Source: Pelagomonas calceolata (lineage: Eukaryota > Sar > Pelagophyceae > Pelagomonadales > Pelagomonadaceae). Taken from it: DNA of 64,000 nucleotides. Where the stretch lies: assembly GCA_918797485.1 (NCBI GenBank), contig CAKKNE010000002.1, positions 1,206,501 through 1,270,500 on the forward strand. The letters are read 5' to 3'. Made by a program: the position numbers and the translations under genes. The notes beneath the pieces were generated by a model. The model saw nothing but the letters and a program-made list of their open reading frames with translations, made no database searches and was not told the DNA's origin. This document shows, in pieces, positions 16,937-27,941 of the stretch. Every line of letters starts with the position of its first letter. The first letter of the stretch is position 1.

Positions 16937-19816
16937 ATGCGCGCCATCACGCTGCTGGCCTGCGCGGCGGCGCTCGTGCCGCAGAACAAGCCGCCCATCG
17001 CGCCCCTCGCCGTCCCCAAGACGACGCCCGCGCGCCTCCCGGCGTACGAGCCGCCCAATCTCGCGCCCCAGACCGAAGTCTGCGCCGAGCACGGCGAGCC
17101 GGTAGCGACCAAGACCGTGCTGAAGGGCACCAATGCAGGGCGAGAGTACTACTGCTGCAGCAACGCCATTCCCTGCGGCCACTTCCGGTGGGTGCCTGCT
17201 AAAGTGCCCCTCCCGACGGGTCGACTCGCCGGCGACGCCAACCAGATGAATCGAGTGACGGAACAACGCAAAGTTACGTCAAAGCGACCGGCGGACGTCG
17301 CCGAGGAGTGGTTGAACGGGACGCTCACGCGAGTGGTATATAGGGGAGACACGGGCTTTACGATCGCTCGCGTCTTGCCGGACGGCGAGAAGTCTTCTTT
17401 TGAAGAAGAAGGCTATGCCAATCCAGCACGGCCTACGAAGAGGAAGGCCCAAAAGACACTTGGGGTGCGGGCGGACGCGTGTTTAGTTTCTTCGCGTGTG
17501 GGAGACCACGTCCGACTAAAAGGATGGTGGTCCACCCACCCGCGCTTCGGCAAGCAGTTCAACGCTGATGAACTAGAAGAAGAGCAAAGGGAAGTGCTGC
17601 CTCGGAGTCGAGCCGCTTCGTTTGGCGCGTGGCTGGCTTCTGGTGCGGTGCCCGGCGTTGGTGTTAAAACAGCTCAAAAGGTGGTGGACGCTCTCGGTGA
17701 TGACGCCGAGGCGTTGTTGTCGAGATATGGTGATTCCCAGGGCACGGATAAGGAAGCCGAAGCGGCTTTGGCTGATGCTCTCGGCTGGGACGCGACGCCT
17801 ACCATAATAGGAAGGGCGGCCACCAAAAGACTGGCTACTGGAGTGGCCCGCGACGCCGCGTCTCGCGGTGCTATCTTAGCGTGCTTGGAGCTAGGACTGC
17901 CGGTCGACGCGGCCGCCGCGTTAGAACGGCAGCACGGGCCCCAAGCTGCCGGTACTTTTATGAAGGACCCCTACCACGCGCTGACGCAGTGCAAGGGCTG
18001 GGGCTTCCTAAGGACCGACGCCGCCGTCTGCCCGGGCCACCGGCCGCCTGATGACGCTTCCCGATTAAAACACGGCGTCGCGCACGCCCTCGCGGAGAAC
18101 GCCGCGCGGGGCGGCCACTGCTGCCTGACCGCTTCGGAGTTGCTCGAGGTCTTGGAGAAGCCGAGTGGCCCCTTGCACGTGCCTGGTAGCTTTACGCCCT
18201 CGAAGGCGCACGCCCTGTCGGCGATCGACGGCTGCCTGTCGTCGGGATCGATCCGAGGGCTGCGAACGGGCGACGGCGATTTAGATGATTTGCTGCTGTT
18301 TGCGCCGTGGCTGGATGCGGCGGAACGGAGCATTTCAAATGCTGTTGAGATGAGGATCCCGCCCGAAGGCGCGAGAGAGGCCGAGGCGAAGGCTGCTAAT
18401 GATGATCAATTACCAGGCGAGCACCGCTTGTCGGATGAACAGCGGACGATTGTGGCGTTGGCAGCAAAGCAGCCTCTCTCCATACTGGCGGGCGGGCCGG
18501 GCACGGGAAAAACTTTCGCGGCGAGATTTGTGGTCGAGAGGTGGCGCGCGGAGGGCGTCGAAGATGTCGCGTTGGCGGCGCCCACCGCAAGGGGCGCCGC
18601 GGCTCTCGGCGCCGCCATCGGCGCCAAGGCCTCGACGTTGCACCGGTTGCTCGAGTGGCAGCCGAGGGAAGGCGAGTTTGCGAGGAATGCGAGAAATCCC
18701 CTGGACTGCGACGCGATCATCGTCGACGAATTAAGCATGTTGGAGGCGCCGCTGGCTGCGAAGCTGTTCGCGGCCTTGCCACCTCATTGCAAAGTACTAT
18801 TAGTGGGTGATCCTGACCAGTTACCACCAGTTGGGCCTGGTGCGGTGTTGAGAGATCTACTCGCATGCCGGGACGCCGTGCCTCGCATCACACTCACTCG
18901 TATTTTCAGGACGGGCACGTTACTAGAACCTTCCGATGAGGACCCGGCGCAGAACGACGCCTCGGACGTTGCTAGAGATGCCAAAGCGATAAACCAGGGC
19001 ATCCCTCCGAAATTATCTCGTTCTACATTGCGACGGGACGGCTCCATCCCCGACGGCGTTGTTTTATTAGAGGAGGATCCCAGTGACGGCGCCAAGGTCC
19101 GCGACAAAATAGTGGAGGTTGTCAGTGACCTGTTCGAATTTTACGACCCCTGGAGTGATGTGCAAGTCCTGGCGCCCATGAAACGGGGCGCCACGGGGAC
19201 GCGGGCCCTGAACGCCGCTTTACAGGACCTGCTGAATCCATCAGCAGAGAAAGTAGAGGACCCCGAAGAGCGGAAAGTGTTTGCGAGGACCGGCGATCGA
19301 GTGATGCAACTGAGCAATGATTATGAGGTCGGCGTCTTCAACGGCGACGTTGGACTTGTTGATGATGTCATGCGCAACGGCAGTTTCGTCGGGAGGTTTG
19401 TTACTGGAGTAGATAAACAGACGAGGGTGATGTACAGTTCGAAGGATGTGGGAGATACGGTATCCTTAGCCTATGCGTTGACCGTGCACAAGGCCCAGGG
19501 CGCCGAGTACCCTGTGGTCGTGTTGCCTTTGGTCAAAGATCACTTTCCTATGTTAAGAAGGGCCTTGCTGTATACGGCCGTGTCTCGCGCCAAAAGACTG
19601 TTAGTATTGGTGGGTTCGTCCGAGTTGCTGGCCGAGGCCGTGCGGCGGCCTCTCGCACAAAAGCGGCGGACGGCCATCTCGTCTCGGATCATCTCTGAGG
19701 AAAGGGCCGACGGCGTCTCCGCTTTGCCGGCGCACGTCCAGCAGGACTACGCCGCGGCCTTATTGCCCGCGCCGGCATCGGCGCCGGCCAACGCCACCTC
19801 CGTAGTGTCTCGCTGA
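16937..19816 (+). CDS. RecD-type SF1B DNA helicase with N-terminal GRF zinc finger
   Basis: 959 residues. Residues 1-30 (MRAITLLACAAALVPQNKPP) look like an organelle presequence, possibly signal-plus-transit for a secondary plastid. Residues about 53-92 form a GRF-type zinc finger (CAEHGEPV, NAGREYYCCS, CGHFRWVPA). A RecD2/TraA-like OB and helix-hairpin region follows (GFTIARVLPDGEK, HPRFGKQF, AVPGVGVKTAQKVVDALG). The motor has Walker A GGPGTGKT at about 518, Walker B IIVDELSML at about 594, GDPDQLPPVGPG, and the C-terminal motifs TVHKAQGAEYPVVV at about 850 and YTAVSRAK. This predicts an ATP-dependent 5'-3' DNA helicase. RecD2 is bacterial; nuclear genes of this type with a GRF finger are unusual, and organelle DNA repair is my inference. 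Single exon of 2.9 kb. Confidence 0.85.
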   Translation: MRAITLLACAAALVPQNKPPIAPLAVPKTTPARLPAYEPPNLAPQTEVCAEHGEPVATKTVLKGTNAGREYYCCSNAIPCGHFRWVPAKVPLPTGRLAGDANQMNRVTEQRKVTSKRPADVAEEWLNGTLTRVVYRGDTGFTIARVLPDGEKSSFEEEGYANPARPTKRKAQKTLGVRADACLVSSRVGDHVRLKGWWSTHPRFGKQFNADELEEEQREVLPRSRAASFGAWLASGAVPGVGVKTAQKVVDALGDDAEALLSRYGDSQGTDKEAEAALADALGWDATPTIIGRAATKRLATGVARDAASRGAILACLELGLPVDAAAALERQHGPQAAGTFMKDPYHALTQCKGWGFLRTDAAVCPGHRPPDDASRLKHGVAHALAENAARGGHCCLTASELLEVLEKPSGPLHVPGSFTPSKAHALSAIDGCLSSGSIRGLRTGDGDLDDLLLFAPWLDAAERSISNAVEMRIPPEGAREAEAKAANDDQLPGEHRLSDEQRTIVALAAKQPLSILAGGPGTGKTFAARFVVERWRAEGVEDVALAAPTARGAAALGAAIGAKASTLHRLLEWQPREGEFARNARNPLDCDAIIVDELSMLEAPLAAKLFAALPPHCKVLLVGDPDQLPPVGPGAVLRDLLACRDAVPRITLTRIFRTGTLLEPSDEDPAQNDASDVARDAKAINQGIPPKLSRSTLRRDGSIPDGVVLLEEDPSDGAKVRDKIVEVVSDLFEFYDPWSDVQVLAPMKRGATGTRALNAALQDLLNPSAEKVEDPEERKVFARTGDRVMQLSNDYEVGVFNGDVGLVDDVMRNGSFVGRFVTGVDKQTRVMYSSKDVGDTVSLAYALTVHKAQGAEYPVVVLPLVKDHFPMLRRALLYTAVSRAKRLLVLVGSSELLAEAVRRPLAQKRRTAISSRIISEERADGVSALPAHVQQDYAAALLPAPASAPANATSVVSR

Positions 19817-20075
19817 TACACTGCTCTCCTGGTGGCACTCCTTAACACTTACCTATCTGTCTTTTAGAGTACTCATTCGCGCGTTTTGATTTTCTCGAAA
19901 AACCCGACCCCCTTCCTGATTTTGCGCAATTGCGGAGTCCAGGGAGTTTGTGCCCGGGAGTGAGGCGTCCAAGTTGTCTTCAGCTGCCCCTGGCGCACCT
20001 TGGGTCCCTCTGCTCCGTCCCCAAGCTGCTGCACGTCGCGGCGCAGCGATAGCCTCATCATATCCAGGCATAAGA

Positions 20076-22412
20076 ATGAAGGCAGCCCTTTTGACGGTGC
20101 TTCTCGCGTGGGCCTCGACCGCCGAGGCGGCGGCGCCCTGCAACGGAGATAACAGCGACGCCGAGCGCATCCTAAAGTGTATCAAGCAGTTCTCGGCGTC
20201 GGAGTGGAAGGGCTGTACGCACGATGAGAAATACGAGTGCTATTGCAGCAACGACGACGGCGTGAACTACTGCTGCGGCAGTGACGACCAAGCGGAGGCG
20301 ATAGATATCTGGTCCCAGTGCCTCGGCGTCGAAGACAAGGGCTGCGACCGGAGCAAGTGTTCTTCGGCTTGGGACGACTGCTGCGCCCCGGACGGCGAGG
20401 CCGCGACCTGTCGAGACGGCTACAGTACGGTGTATACCGGCGGCGGCTGCGCGTGGTTCAACAACGGCGACTACACCTGTTGTCCGCCGGACGGCTCCTC
20501 GTCGCCCTCCGATGGGCTCTTCGTCGCTGGGCCCTCGACGGGCAATTATTATGAAGCCGTGGCGTACTGCTCAAGTATAAATGCCGAAGTCGCGGTTATC
20601 CGCAGCTCGCAAGAGAATGAAAAAGCGCGCCAGGCCTGCGGAACCAGTTCCTGCTGGATAGGACTCGTAGAAGAAGGCGGCAGCGTGGGTACTAGCCCGG
20701 GTAGTCAGGTATGGAAGTGGCCGGACGGCACCGGGCCGGCGTATGTTAACTGGCAAACCGGCGAGCCGAACAACTATGATGGCACCGACGAGCGCAACGC
20801 GATGATAAATTGCTTCGTTGAGGGCCTCTGCGGCGATGGCGGTGGCAAGTGGTACGACGCGCCAGACACTTGGGACGGAGCGAAGCCCCTCTGCCGCACG
20901 GACGACGGCTCGGGCAGCGGGGACGGTGGCATTTTTACGATCACAAGCTCAAACGGGGTCTGGGACGACTGTCCAAGCGAGTGTGCCGCCATCGGGGGCA
21001 CCTTCACTTGCATTGCCGACGAGGCGCAGAACATCCAAGCCTTGGCGGCGTTCCGGGGTCACTGTCCCGGCGGGGCGGACGATTGTGGAGCCTGGATCGC
21101 GGTGAGCGACGAGGCGTCGGAGGGCAACTGGGTCTGCACGGCCGACGGCAGCCCGCAAACCTATCAGCCTTGGTCCGCCATCGGCAATGAACCGAATGGC
21201 GGCCCCGGCGAGAACTGCGTGAATATGTGGGGCCCGAACTCGGGAAGAAACGACGGCGCGTGGAACGACTACGGCTGTACCGACGCTCGCATGCCGTGCA
21301 TCTGCAAGGGCGGCGACGCCGGCGCGGGCGCCACCTCTACTACTACGACCGGTACGAACTGCCGGAGTGACATATGCACTGTGCGTTGTCCGAGTCCGAG
21401 CCTCGTCGCGCCAATCCCACGCCATCGATGTCGGCTCGATGGGACCGAGATTTGATCGTCGACTGTCACACAGGACTACGCGGGCGACTGCTGCGCGCCG
21501 GGCTCGGAGCCGCGCGGGTGCAGCATGGCGGGGTACGAGGTCGAGTCGGACCCGTACGGCGCGTCGGGCTGGGGACCCTGCGTGAGCACCTACGGCCAGC
21601 AGAGCGTGTACCAGTGTTGCTCCGAGGAAGGCGGCTCCTCGTCGCCCTCCGAGGATCTCTTCGTCGCGGGCCCCAACGGTGGCAACTACTACGACGCGGC
21701 CGCCTACTGTTCCAGCATCGGTGCGGAAATCGCCACCATCTATAGCTCGGCGGAAAACGAAGCGGCGCGCATTGCCTGCGGGGGCAGTAGCTGCTGGATC
21801 GGACTGAGTGAGCAGGGCGGTACGGTCGGCACGGCCCCGAGCAGTCAGGTGTGGACCTGGCCGGACGGCAACGGCGCGTCGTATTTTAACTGGCAGCAGG
21901 GCGAGCCGAACAACTGGGCCGGACGGGACGAAAAGAACGCCATCATGAACTGCTGCGGCACGTGGGGCCAGGAGTCGTCGGGCAAGTGGTACGACGCGCC
22001 CTACGACTACGACGAACCGCGGCCCCTCTGCCGCACGGCCGCGGCGGGTTCGAGCTCGAGCTCGAAGAAGGGGAGCGACGACGAGCCGGATTCGGCGTCG
22101 GCGGGCTTCATCGTGGCGATCCTGCTCCTCCTGCTCGTCGTCGTTTTGGTCGGTGGGATCTATGTATTGTACAAGAAGGTCCTGAATCTCGAGGCCCAGC
22201 GCCGGCCACCGACGAATCCCGGGGCGTTCTTCGAGGTCGGCGCCGTCGAGCTGGAGACGACGAGTCACATGGCGCATCCGCCCAAGCCGGGCTACGTACC
22301 GCAATATCCCCAGACCGCCGCCGTGGAGGTGCCGGCGGCTCCGTACTCGCCGCCACGAGCCCAGGTCTTGACGGTCGAGCCGTCCGCGCCAGAACGGGGG
22401 ACCATGGTCTAG
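20076..22412 (+). CDS. Type I membrane receptor with three C-type lectin domains
   Basis: Two exons, 20076-21380 and 21474-22412, 747 residues; the start was chosen for its signal peptide (MKAALLTVLLAWASTAEA). Order: Cys-rich module; C-type lectin 1 (about 141-278) with the Ca/mannose-type motif GEPNN and WYDAP; lectin 2 (about 292-411) with GNEPNG; a second Cys-rich module split by the intron, whose C-x3-xC-x5-DCC spacing (RSDICT joined to DYAGDCC) matches module 1 and supports the splice; lectin 3 (about 490-625), again GEPNN; transmembrane helix about 645-668 (AGFIVAILLLLLVVVLVGGI); and an 80-residue cytoplasmic tail rich in Pro. Lectins 1 and 3 with their Cys modules are a duplication. 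A surface sugar-binding receptor, perhaps for prey or cell recognition, is inferred. Confidence 0.85.
21381..21473 (+). mobile_element. Introner-derived intron (lectin receptor)
   Basis: 93 bp, phase 0, donor GTGCGT, acceptor GTCACACAG. Left end CTGTGCGTTG is a decayed copy of CTGTGTGGAA. Core arms CCACGCCATCGATG and GGCTCGATGGG are present at about 21419-21442. Confidence 0.75.
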
Positions 22413-22841
22413 GCGCGGTCCGGTCGTCGCGCGAAGCCTTCCTCTGGCCCTTTCCCAGGTGTTTATAGTACTTTCCTTACAAAAACCTTTACAAATAGCC
22501 CGCAAACCCGTCTCAAACCTGTCGACGAGACTCGTTTGGCCCGGCTACCGCTCGTTATTAATTTTCCTAGTGTCTTACACCGCTAGTTTTGAGTCACTCT
22601 GATCAACGACAGCGTCGATAGGGAACCGCTACAGGTTACCAGCTGGGCGCTGAGCTCATTTCCGCGTCACTTATTTGCGGCGATACCAAGAGAAGCTCCG
22701 CCTGCGGCTGCGGAGCCTGGACAGCTTTGCAAGGTCAGGGCTAGCTGCAAGCCTTTGTGAGCCGCGCGCCGCACACGAATCGCCGCGCGCGCTGCACACG
22801 AGCCGCACGACTGCGCCGCCGCGCCGCAGCGCACCAACACG
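22413..22841. other. Intergenic, 429 bp
   Basis: Tandem-oriented spacer with a CTAG-bounded element at 22567-22586. No ORF or RNA recognised. Confidence 0.4.
22567..22586 (+). promoter_or_regulatory. CTAG-bounded upstream element, copy 6
   Basis: 20 bp, shortest copy: CTAG, TGTCTTACACCG, CTAG. It ends 255 bp before the glycosyltransferase ATG at 22842. Confidence 0.55.
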
Positions 22842-25695
22842 ATGCGCCGCGTCGCCAGCGCCCCGTCGGGCAACCTGCGGAGCGGCTCGTTGCTCCCTTT
22901 GCAGAGACGCGACTCGCCGCGGATGAAGGCAACACCAAGCAGGTGGGCGCGGCTCTCGCGCCAGGCGCCGCGGTTGTGTGGTTTCCTGATTGTCTTATTA
23001 GTGATAGCGCGGACCTTCGTGCTCCCGCAAGCCGTGCGCAGCGAGCGGAGCGAGCACCCCGATGCCTTCCACAATGCGGACAAAGTGAGCTGCCCCCGCT
23101 GGTACGACCAGTCCTCCGGCGCGACCATCAAATTACCAAGAGGCGACTGGAAGGTCGGCAAGCACCACCGGCCGCGCGTGTTTTTGTACAGCGTCTTTGG
23201 TTCTTCGTTGGAATCCACTCGACTCGCGAAGCACTTCCTCGACTTTTATGTGAGGAGGGCGGGCATCGCACCGGAGCGGATCCACGTCACGGTCCACGCG
23301 TCGCACGAGCACGACGAGCACGCCCAGACCCTACAGAATCTATTAGATAAGAATAGAGTGCACTACGACTTGTGGATCGGCACGTTCACGTCCGAAACCA
23401 AAGCGTGGCATCGGGACAAGCTCACGCAGAAGACGCTCGACAAGGACGACTGGTTAATAGTCGCGGACGTCGACGAGTTGCACCAGTTCCCTGGAGTTCG
23501 AGCACATGACGGCTCCGCGACGATAGACACGCCGTCGGACGGCACGGCGCCCGTCGACGCCTTTTTGGCTCATGTGGCCGAACGGGGCGCGAATTACGTA
23601 TTGGCGGCGTGGGAGGACCGCGTCGCCGAGGGCGGCCACCTGAACCACATCCAGGACAAAGTACCTCTAGAAAGGCAGTTTCCGTTGCGGTGCCGCATGA
23701 CGGAGTGGACGACGCCGGAAAAGACGTCGCTGATCACGTCGTTTTTGCCGAAGGCCGAGGACCACAAGGTCATCGCGTCGCGGAATTACCTGAAGGTTCA
23801 CAGGAGCGCGCATAAAATACGGTGGGCGTCGTACTGGGAGGCGATCTTCACGTTCGGGCGCGTGTCGTGGCCGACCGTCTACGTACCTCGAAGTCACGGA
23901 GGGCCTTTTACCGCACCCGTCAGTGAATCGGAGCCGAAAATGATCTTGAACTTGATGCGGTCGCCTCGACGTCGTCGATGCGGCCGCCAGAGAGCCCACG
24001 CGTCGTGTCGCGACGGCTTCTGCTCGCGGACGTCTTCGTGAAACGTGGGTCCACGCAGGTCAAGTCGCAGCACTACAAGTGGATCGCTGGTTTAGTACCT
24101 TATCTAGATAGACGAGTGAGAGTATATGAGAAGTGCGGCCTGCTGTGGTCCTACGAGTCCGCTGCTGTTGTAGATAGGTTAGAATCGTACGGTGGTCGCG
24201 TGTGTGTGACGTGTGGCGAGTTGGCCTGTGCCCACGCTTCACCCGTAGAACGGAGGCGTGTCGCCATCGTCACGTCCGTGTGGGACGAGCATATCGATGG
24301 CGTGTCGATCACGATGAATCGCGTCGCGACCTATTTAGAACAGTCTCCCGTCGAGGATGTATTAGTATTGACGCCGCACGACCCGCAAGTGCCCGAGCCC
24401 GCCGTGAAAGGTTTAGACAGAATACCGAAATTTAGTACCGGAAGTATACCGGTCTTCGCTTTGATTGGAAGGAACGACTACGTCATGGGCGCGCCTCTCG
24501 CCAAGGCGTCGTCCGATGTTCTGACGTCGTACGACCCCGACGTGGTGCATCTCGTGTCACCGGACATCCTTGGGTTCTCGGCGCAAAGGTGGGCGCGCGA
24601 CAACGGGGTCTGCGCCGTATGTACCTACCATACGCAGATCGACCGGTATGTGCGCTTTTATACCGCCAAGCATTCCTTGTTGGACAAATTACGGCCTAGA
24701 ATAGCCGTCCAGAAGCTGTTCTCGACGTTCTACGGCGGCTGTGACGTGGTAGCAGTCCCAAATTCGGCCATCGCCGATAAGCTAGTGCTGAAGATGGGCA
24801 TCCCCCGCGCGAAGATCGGGCTGTTTCCGTATTGTCGCGGCGTCTTGTTTTTGCTTCCGTGCGCGGCGATGCCGTCGACGCGACGCCGCCGCGGTGGCGT
24901 AGGAGTACTCGATCGTGACGATCGCGGCGATGGCGTGCGGTGGGCTTTACACCACCTCGACGCCATCGATGCGGCGGTGCGCAGAGAGAGGCGGGACTCG
25001 AACACAAAACCACCTCCACGCCATCGTCGTGACGCCATAAATCACACAGGCGCGGCGTCAACGCGACGCAGTACAACCCCGGGAAGCGCTCGAAGGCACT
25101 AAGAGCGAAGTTCGGCGCGGACGACAGTAATGTGGTCGTGCTCTGGGCCGCGCGCTTAGTTCCCGAGAAGGGCGCGGACCTCTTCGCGGACGCGTTCGTC
25201 GCCTTGTTCAACAACAAGACGCTGCTCGAGCACTACCCGGGCGTGATAGATAGGATTCGGATCGTGGTCGTCGGCTCGGGCCCGTCGCGGGCCCAGATGG
25301 AGGCGGCGCTGCCGCCGGACCGGACGGTGTTCTTCGGGCATCTCGTGGGCGACGAGCTGCGGGCCGCGTACGCGTCGTCGGACGTCTACTTCTTCCCGTC
25401 GCACACGGAGGCCTTCCCGAATACGTTGCTCGAGGCCCAGGCGTCCGGATTAGCTGTCTTGGCGCCGGCCTACTCCGTGAACCGAGCTCTGGTGCCGGCG
25501 GGCTCGGGCCATCTGGTGGACGAGCACGCGGGGGCCGAGGAGTTCGCCGACGGGCTCTTCACGTTGTTGCGCGACCCGCGGTATCGGAGGGCCATCGGCA
25601 AGGAGGCCGTGCGGGTGGCGCGGAACCGGACGTGGGCGAAGGCTTTCGACGGGCTTACGACGTGCTACGATCGGTGCAAGGCGCTGCGGCGGTAG
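22842..25695 (+). CDS. Two-domain Golgi glycosyltransferase (GT92-like plus GT4-like)
   Basis: Three exons (22842-23918, 24059-24828, 25050-25695), 830 residues. A signal anchor near residues 45-65 (LCGFLIVLLVIARTFVLP) makes it a type II membrane protein, probably Golgi. Residues about 100-360 form a GT-A fold of the GT92/GT2-like type: RVFLYSVFGSSLESTRLAKH, then DDWLIVADVDELHQFPG, whose DVDE is the metal/nucleotide-sugar motif. Residues about 425-830 form a GT-B fold of family GT4: VAIVTSVWDEHIDGVSITMN, VVHLVSPDILG, CTYHTQID, VVLWAARLVPEKGADLF, and HTEAFPNTLLEAQASG with the E-x7-E donor site. The GT4 half resembles SQD2/mannosyltransferases. Joining exons 2 and 3 restores LFPRGVNATQYNP, the usual GVD/GVN loop. 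Two catalytic folds in one chain suggest sequential sugar addition. Confidence 0.8.
23919..24058 (+). mobile_element. Introner-derived intron (glycosyltransferase, intron 1)
   Basis: 140 bp, phase 0, donor GTCAGTGA, acceptor TCCACGCAG followed by GTCAAGTC (4-5 of 8 match to the donor octamer). Decayed core CCTCGACGTCGTCGATGCGG is 45 bp from the donor, the spacing seen in intact copies. Confidence 0.6.
24829..25049 (+). mobile_element. Long composite introner-derived intron (glycosyltransferase, intron 2)
   Basis: 221 bp, phase 2, donor GTATTG, acceptor ATCACACAG. Contains at least three core-like arms: GATGCCGTCGACGCGACG near 24868, CTCGACGCCATCGATGCGG near 24956 and CTCCACGCCATCGTCGTG near 25014, suggesting insertion of one element into another or internal duplication. 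Confidence 0.65.
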
Positions 25696-25924
25696 CGTGT
25701 TCGCTTGGCGCGCCCCGCGAACTAATTACTATGATTGTGAGGAATTTTGGACCCCTTTCAGTTGCCGGCGCCGCGGGACGACGCGCGTTGTCTTCGGTTC
25801 CTACCCCCCTCTCGTTTTTCGCTTTCTGAGAGAGCGTGGCTTATCTTTGCTAACAAAACGGCGGATGCACGGAGCGATCTGTCAATACCCGCGCGCGGTT
25901 TTGCTCATTGTGGGCTTTGTCTAG

Positions 25925-26167
25925 CGGCTCCGGCCTGAGGTCTGTCAGGAGCAGAACTGGCTCGAGTGCCGCGACATGTTCGAATGCCTCCGGGCGTTGG
26001 GGTCGTGGAAGGCGGTTGCGCGACGCCCGCACGTAAAAATGCTCGTCCTGCGGGCCCTCGTCGTCCGCGACCGGGCGACGACGCGCGACGTGACTCTACG
26101 CCGACTCGTGACGCTGCCCGACGTGGTCCTCTGGCGCGTGCTGAGCTTCTGGCGCGCGACGGAGTAG
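25925..26167 (+). pseudogene. Orphan ankyrin-protein C-terminal tail
   Basis: An 80-codon frame opens directly after TAG (25922-25924) and ends at TAG 26165-26167. Its end, RRLVTLPDVVLWRVLSFWRATE, closely parallels the C-terminus of the ankyrin gene at 42090-43034 (SDRLPDVLFWKVLSFWRTER). No ankyrin repeats lie upstream. The in-frame Met at 25976 would give a 63-residue protein. It is more likely a relic or last exon of a lost ankyrin gene than an independent gene. Confidence 0.5.
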
Positions 26168-26256
26168 TCCACATGTGAAGCCAAATGTGACTAACGTACT
26201 AGTAGTATGACTCGGAAAGTCTAGAACTGGGGAACCCACACTTTAGCGCGGACCCC

Positions 26257-27941
26257 CTAGATGCCCCCCTTCTTCGCGCGGTAGAACTGGAGGTATGACA
26301 TGTGCTCATCCCCACCACCCTTCAGGCCCTGGACGAACTCCCAGGACGACTCCGAGACGAGGTCGTCGTCAAAAACGAGCCACGACCCATCTTCCCTTTT
26401 GACCCAGCCCATGTAGTGGCCGCCGTCCGCCGACCTTCCTTTGTGTGTGACAATAGCAAAGAGCTCGTAGTGGCCCTGGAAGTCCTTGTCGAGGCCGCAC
26501 GATTCTAGTAATTCCCGGTTCTTCACGGCACTATCGTCCTCCATGGACAACGCGAGAGCGGCAGCTAAATCTTCATCGGGCTCCTCGACGTCCATCTTCG
26601 CCTTTTTTTCCTCGGGCTCGTCCTCAGTCTTCTTGATGTCGACGCGCTCGCCGAATTTGTCGCGGTTCGCCTTGATCGCTTTTTGGAGGTCCGCGTTGCA
26701 GTAGGGGAACACGTCCAACGTGTCCGTGAAGGACACAGGACGCATGATCTTGCACTTGACGCCCGTGTGGTCGGCGCTGTCGGGCGTCGCCTTCCAGAAG
26801 AAGCGCATGTACTGCACACATAAGTACGGCGAGAGCTTGGCTACTGATGAAGTCTTCGTCCAGACCGCGTCCCTGCCCAGGATCTGGGAGCGCTTTTCTA
26901 AAGAGCCGACGAGTCCTAATTTCAAACCCTCGAACAAGTGCGACACATTTTCTCCCACGGTGCCTCCTTGAATGTTGCACACGAGCTTGCGCGCCGTGTC
27001 CTTGCGCACCACTTCGGGCTCCTCCGTGCATTCCGGGCAACTAAGACGTTCTTCCAACTCCAAGCCAAAGAGCTTATCCACAATATTGGAATCGCCGTCC
27101 TTTAATGAAGACGCTAAGGTAGCTAACAACGACGAGTACAACTCCTCCGCATCCTGCTGCGCGAAGCCTCCCCCTCGGCCCCGCTGCGCGAACTGCGGGA
27201 AGGCACTTCTCAGGGTGGCAACGAACGTCGCCGGCTCGACGGGCTTCGTCGAGGCATCTAGCTGCGCGTAGGTCGAGTTGAGGGCACCGGCCAAATCTTG
27301 AGATTGCGTCTGTTTGAGGGAATCGCGGAGCTCAGGGACCGCTCTTAAACATTGTAAGGTCGAGTTCATGTAGCACGTGTTCCCCAAATTGGCGAAGCCC
27401 GCCGGTAGGACTAATCCACTTTTAGCTTGGTCCTCCTCCTGCGCGGAACCGAGACACTGTTGTGAGACGCGGCGCGTCGACGGCGTGGCATCGCGTCGAC
27501 GCCATCGACGCGACCACGGCCTCTCTCGCGGGGCGCGTCGGCCCGACGCGGTTCGAAACAGCTCAAAATTGGGAAAAAAAACACCCACGACCTCGTCTCA
27601 TGAAGAAGACGCGCGCCGATGGCGTCAAGGCCCCATGGAAGACGCGGACTCCGTACCTTCATGTCCTCCAAAAACTTCGTCTCGACCTTGGGCTTGAGTA
27701 AGACGTCGGCCGTGCCCATGAGCGTCACGTTCTGGCCGTCCTTCAAATCCATGGCCATGCCACTCTTCAAAACGCCGCGCCAGGCCCCGCGGGCCATGAG
27801 CTTCTGGCGCGCGACCGGGACGCCCGTTTTTGATTGGAGGTCGTTAAATAATTCATCTGGCGTTTGATTGGGCTTGATCTCGCAGGGCACGTTCTCCTTG
27901 CCCCACTTCACGTTAATTTTTATGGTCGCCATGGCGGACAT
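26257..27941 (-). CDS. USP14: Ubiquitin carboxyl-terminal hydrolase 14 (Ubp6-type deubiquitinase)
   Basis: Two exons on the minus strand, 27941-27657 and 27456-26257, 494 residues, the usual length for USP14. The N-terminal ubiquitin-like domain (TIKINVKWGKENVPCEI) docks on the proteasome. The catalytic USP domain starts at about 105 with the Cys box LGNTCYMNSTLQCL and ends with the His box GGHYMGWVKREDGSWLVFDDD. The CxxC of the finger (CPECTEEPEVV) and a UIM-like acidic helix (DLAAALALSMED) near residue 390 are visible. It trims ubiquitin from substrates at the 19S particle. The single introner-type intron separates the ubiquitin-like domain from the catalytic domain (FLEDMK joined to CLGSAQ). 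The start may be Met1 or Met4. Confidence 0.92.
27457..27656 (-). mobile_element. Introner-derived intron (USP14)
   Basis: 200 bp, phase 0 on the minus strand, donor GTACGG, acceptor TCACAACAG. It contains opposed core arms around 27476-27512 (GTCGACGGCGTGGC and GTCGACGCCATCGACGCG). Terminal repeats have decayed. Confidence 0.65.

Noticed and set aside
20949-22505. Minus-strand 518-codon ORF opposite the lectin receptor
   Set aside because: Pure antisense of a GC-rich gene with strong lectin motifs on the plus strand; no conserved motif.
24985-25020. tRNA-like T-loop (minus strand TTCGAGTCCC) inside the composite intron
   Set aside because: The flanking bases do not form a T stem, and no D arm, anticodon arm or acceptor stem is found at tRNA spacing.
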